DNA from: Caloranaerobacter ferrireducens
GTDB lineage: Bacteria > Bacillota > Clostridia > Tissierellales > Thermohalobacteraceae
DNA: 32,269 bases
Direction: 5' to 3'
NCBI RefSeq assembly: GCF_001730685.1
Contig: NZ_MDJR01000012.1
Coordinates: forward strand, 1 to 32,269
Below are positions 32,213 through 32,269 of this stretch, piece by piece. The stretch's first letter is position 1. Each line of letters begins with the position of its first letter. The notes beneath the pieces were generated by a model. That model did not search any database. It was not told where the DNA came from and worked only from the letters and a program-made list of their open reading frames with translations. The translations under genes and the position numbers were made by a program.

Positions 32213-32269
32213 TTTTCGTTATTAGCCTTTCGCTTTTCGATTGTCGAAAAACGATAAGCGAACAGCGAA
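32213..32269. repeat. TTCG-rich degenerate repeat at the right edge
   Basis: TTTTCG, CTTTCG, CTTTTCG, then the reverse form CGAAAAACGATAAGCGAACAGCGAA, so the tract can fold back on itself. It runs off the window. No ORF. Confidence 0.5.

Noticed and set aside
32242-32250. Second Spo0A-box-like TGTCGAA at the right edge
   Set aside because: It is part of the TTCG/CGAA repeat tract and not tied to a visible promoter, so chance is the simpler reading.
1-32269. tRNA, rRNA, insertion-sequence transposase or phage structural genes
   Set aside because: None seen by reading the sequence; a covariance-model scan would be decisive for small RNAs.

Overview
The window is low in G+C and reads like a motile, probably spore-forming, anaerobic Firmicute of the Clostridia/Tissierellia type. 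The grounds are strong AGGAGG-type ribosome binding sites, TTGACA/TATAAT promoters, Firmicute-style flagellar rod genes and a NagR/YvoA-type operator. The genus cannot be fixed from the sequence. Most genes lie on the minus strand; only the YjiH-family transporter and the sensor kinase are on plus.

Layout. (1) 1-7300: surface-polysaccharide operon read right to left: a 997-residue O-antigen ligase/polymerase-family protein with extra domains, a family-4 glycosyltransferase, an ABC-2 permease, its ATPase, a second glycosyltransferase, and the first codons of another gene at the edge. (2) 7400-12410: TetR regulator, MMPL/RND exporter and a secreted Leu-x-x-Gly heptad-repeat protein. TetR sits under its own promoter with two matching operators. 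The heptad-repeat gene is out of frame at two A7 tracts. (3) 12430-14410: three stop/start-overlapping genes, XRE regulator, ImmA/IrrE metallopeptidase and PIN nuclease. (4) 14500-23040: amino-sugar PTS operon murQ, IIA, nagR, nagE (IIBC), nagA, nagB, an uncharacterised TIM-barrel-like protein and ptsI, behind a perfect sigma-A promoter with a NagR-like operator. (5) 23050-24450: an MntA/HepT (type VII) toxin-antitoxin pair between two copies of a ~120-bp two-hairpin repeat. (6) 24490-28800: OmpR-type response regulator facing a YjiH-family membrane protein and a Cache-type histidine kinase. (7) 28800-29730: AEC-family transporter; a 48-bp relic of the same 3' end lies just behind the response regulator. 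(8) 29860-32092: flagellar rod genes (flgF-like, flgG, rod-binding protein).

Working together: the amino-sugar operon would import GlcNAc, turn MurNAc-6-P into GlcNAc-6-P, and deliver fructose-6-P, with NagR sensing the amino-sugar phosphate. The polysaccharide operon makes a glycan, exports it by ABC transporter and probably ligates it outside the cell. The least explained pieces are the XRE-ImmA-PIN cassette, the hairpin repeats around mntA/hepT, and the double-frameshifted heptad-repeat gene.
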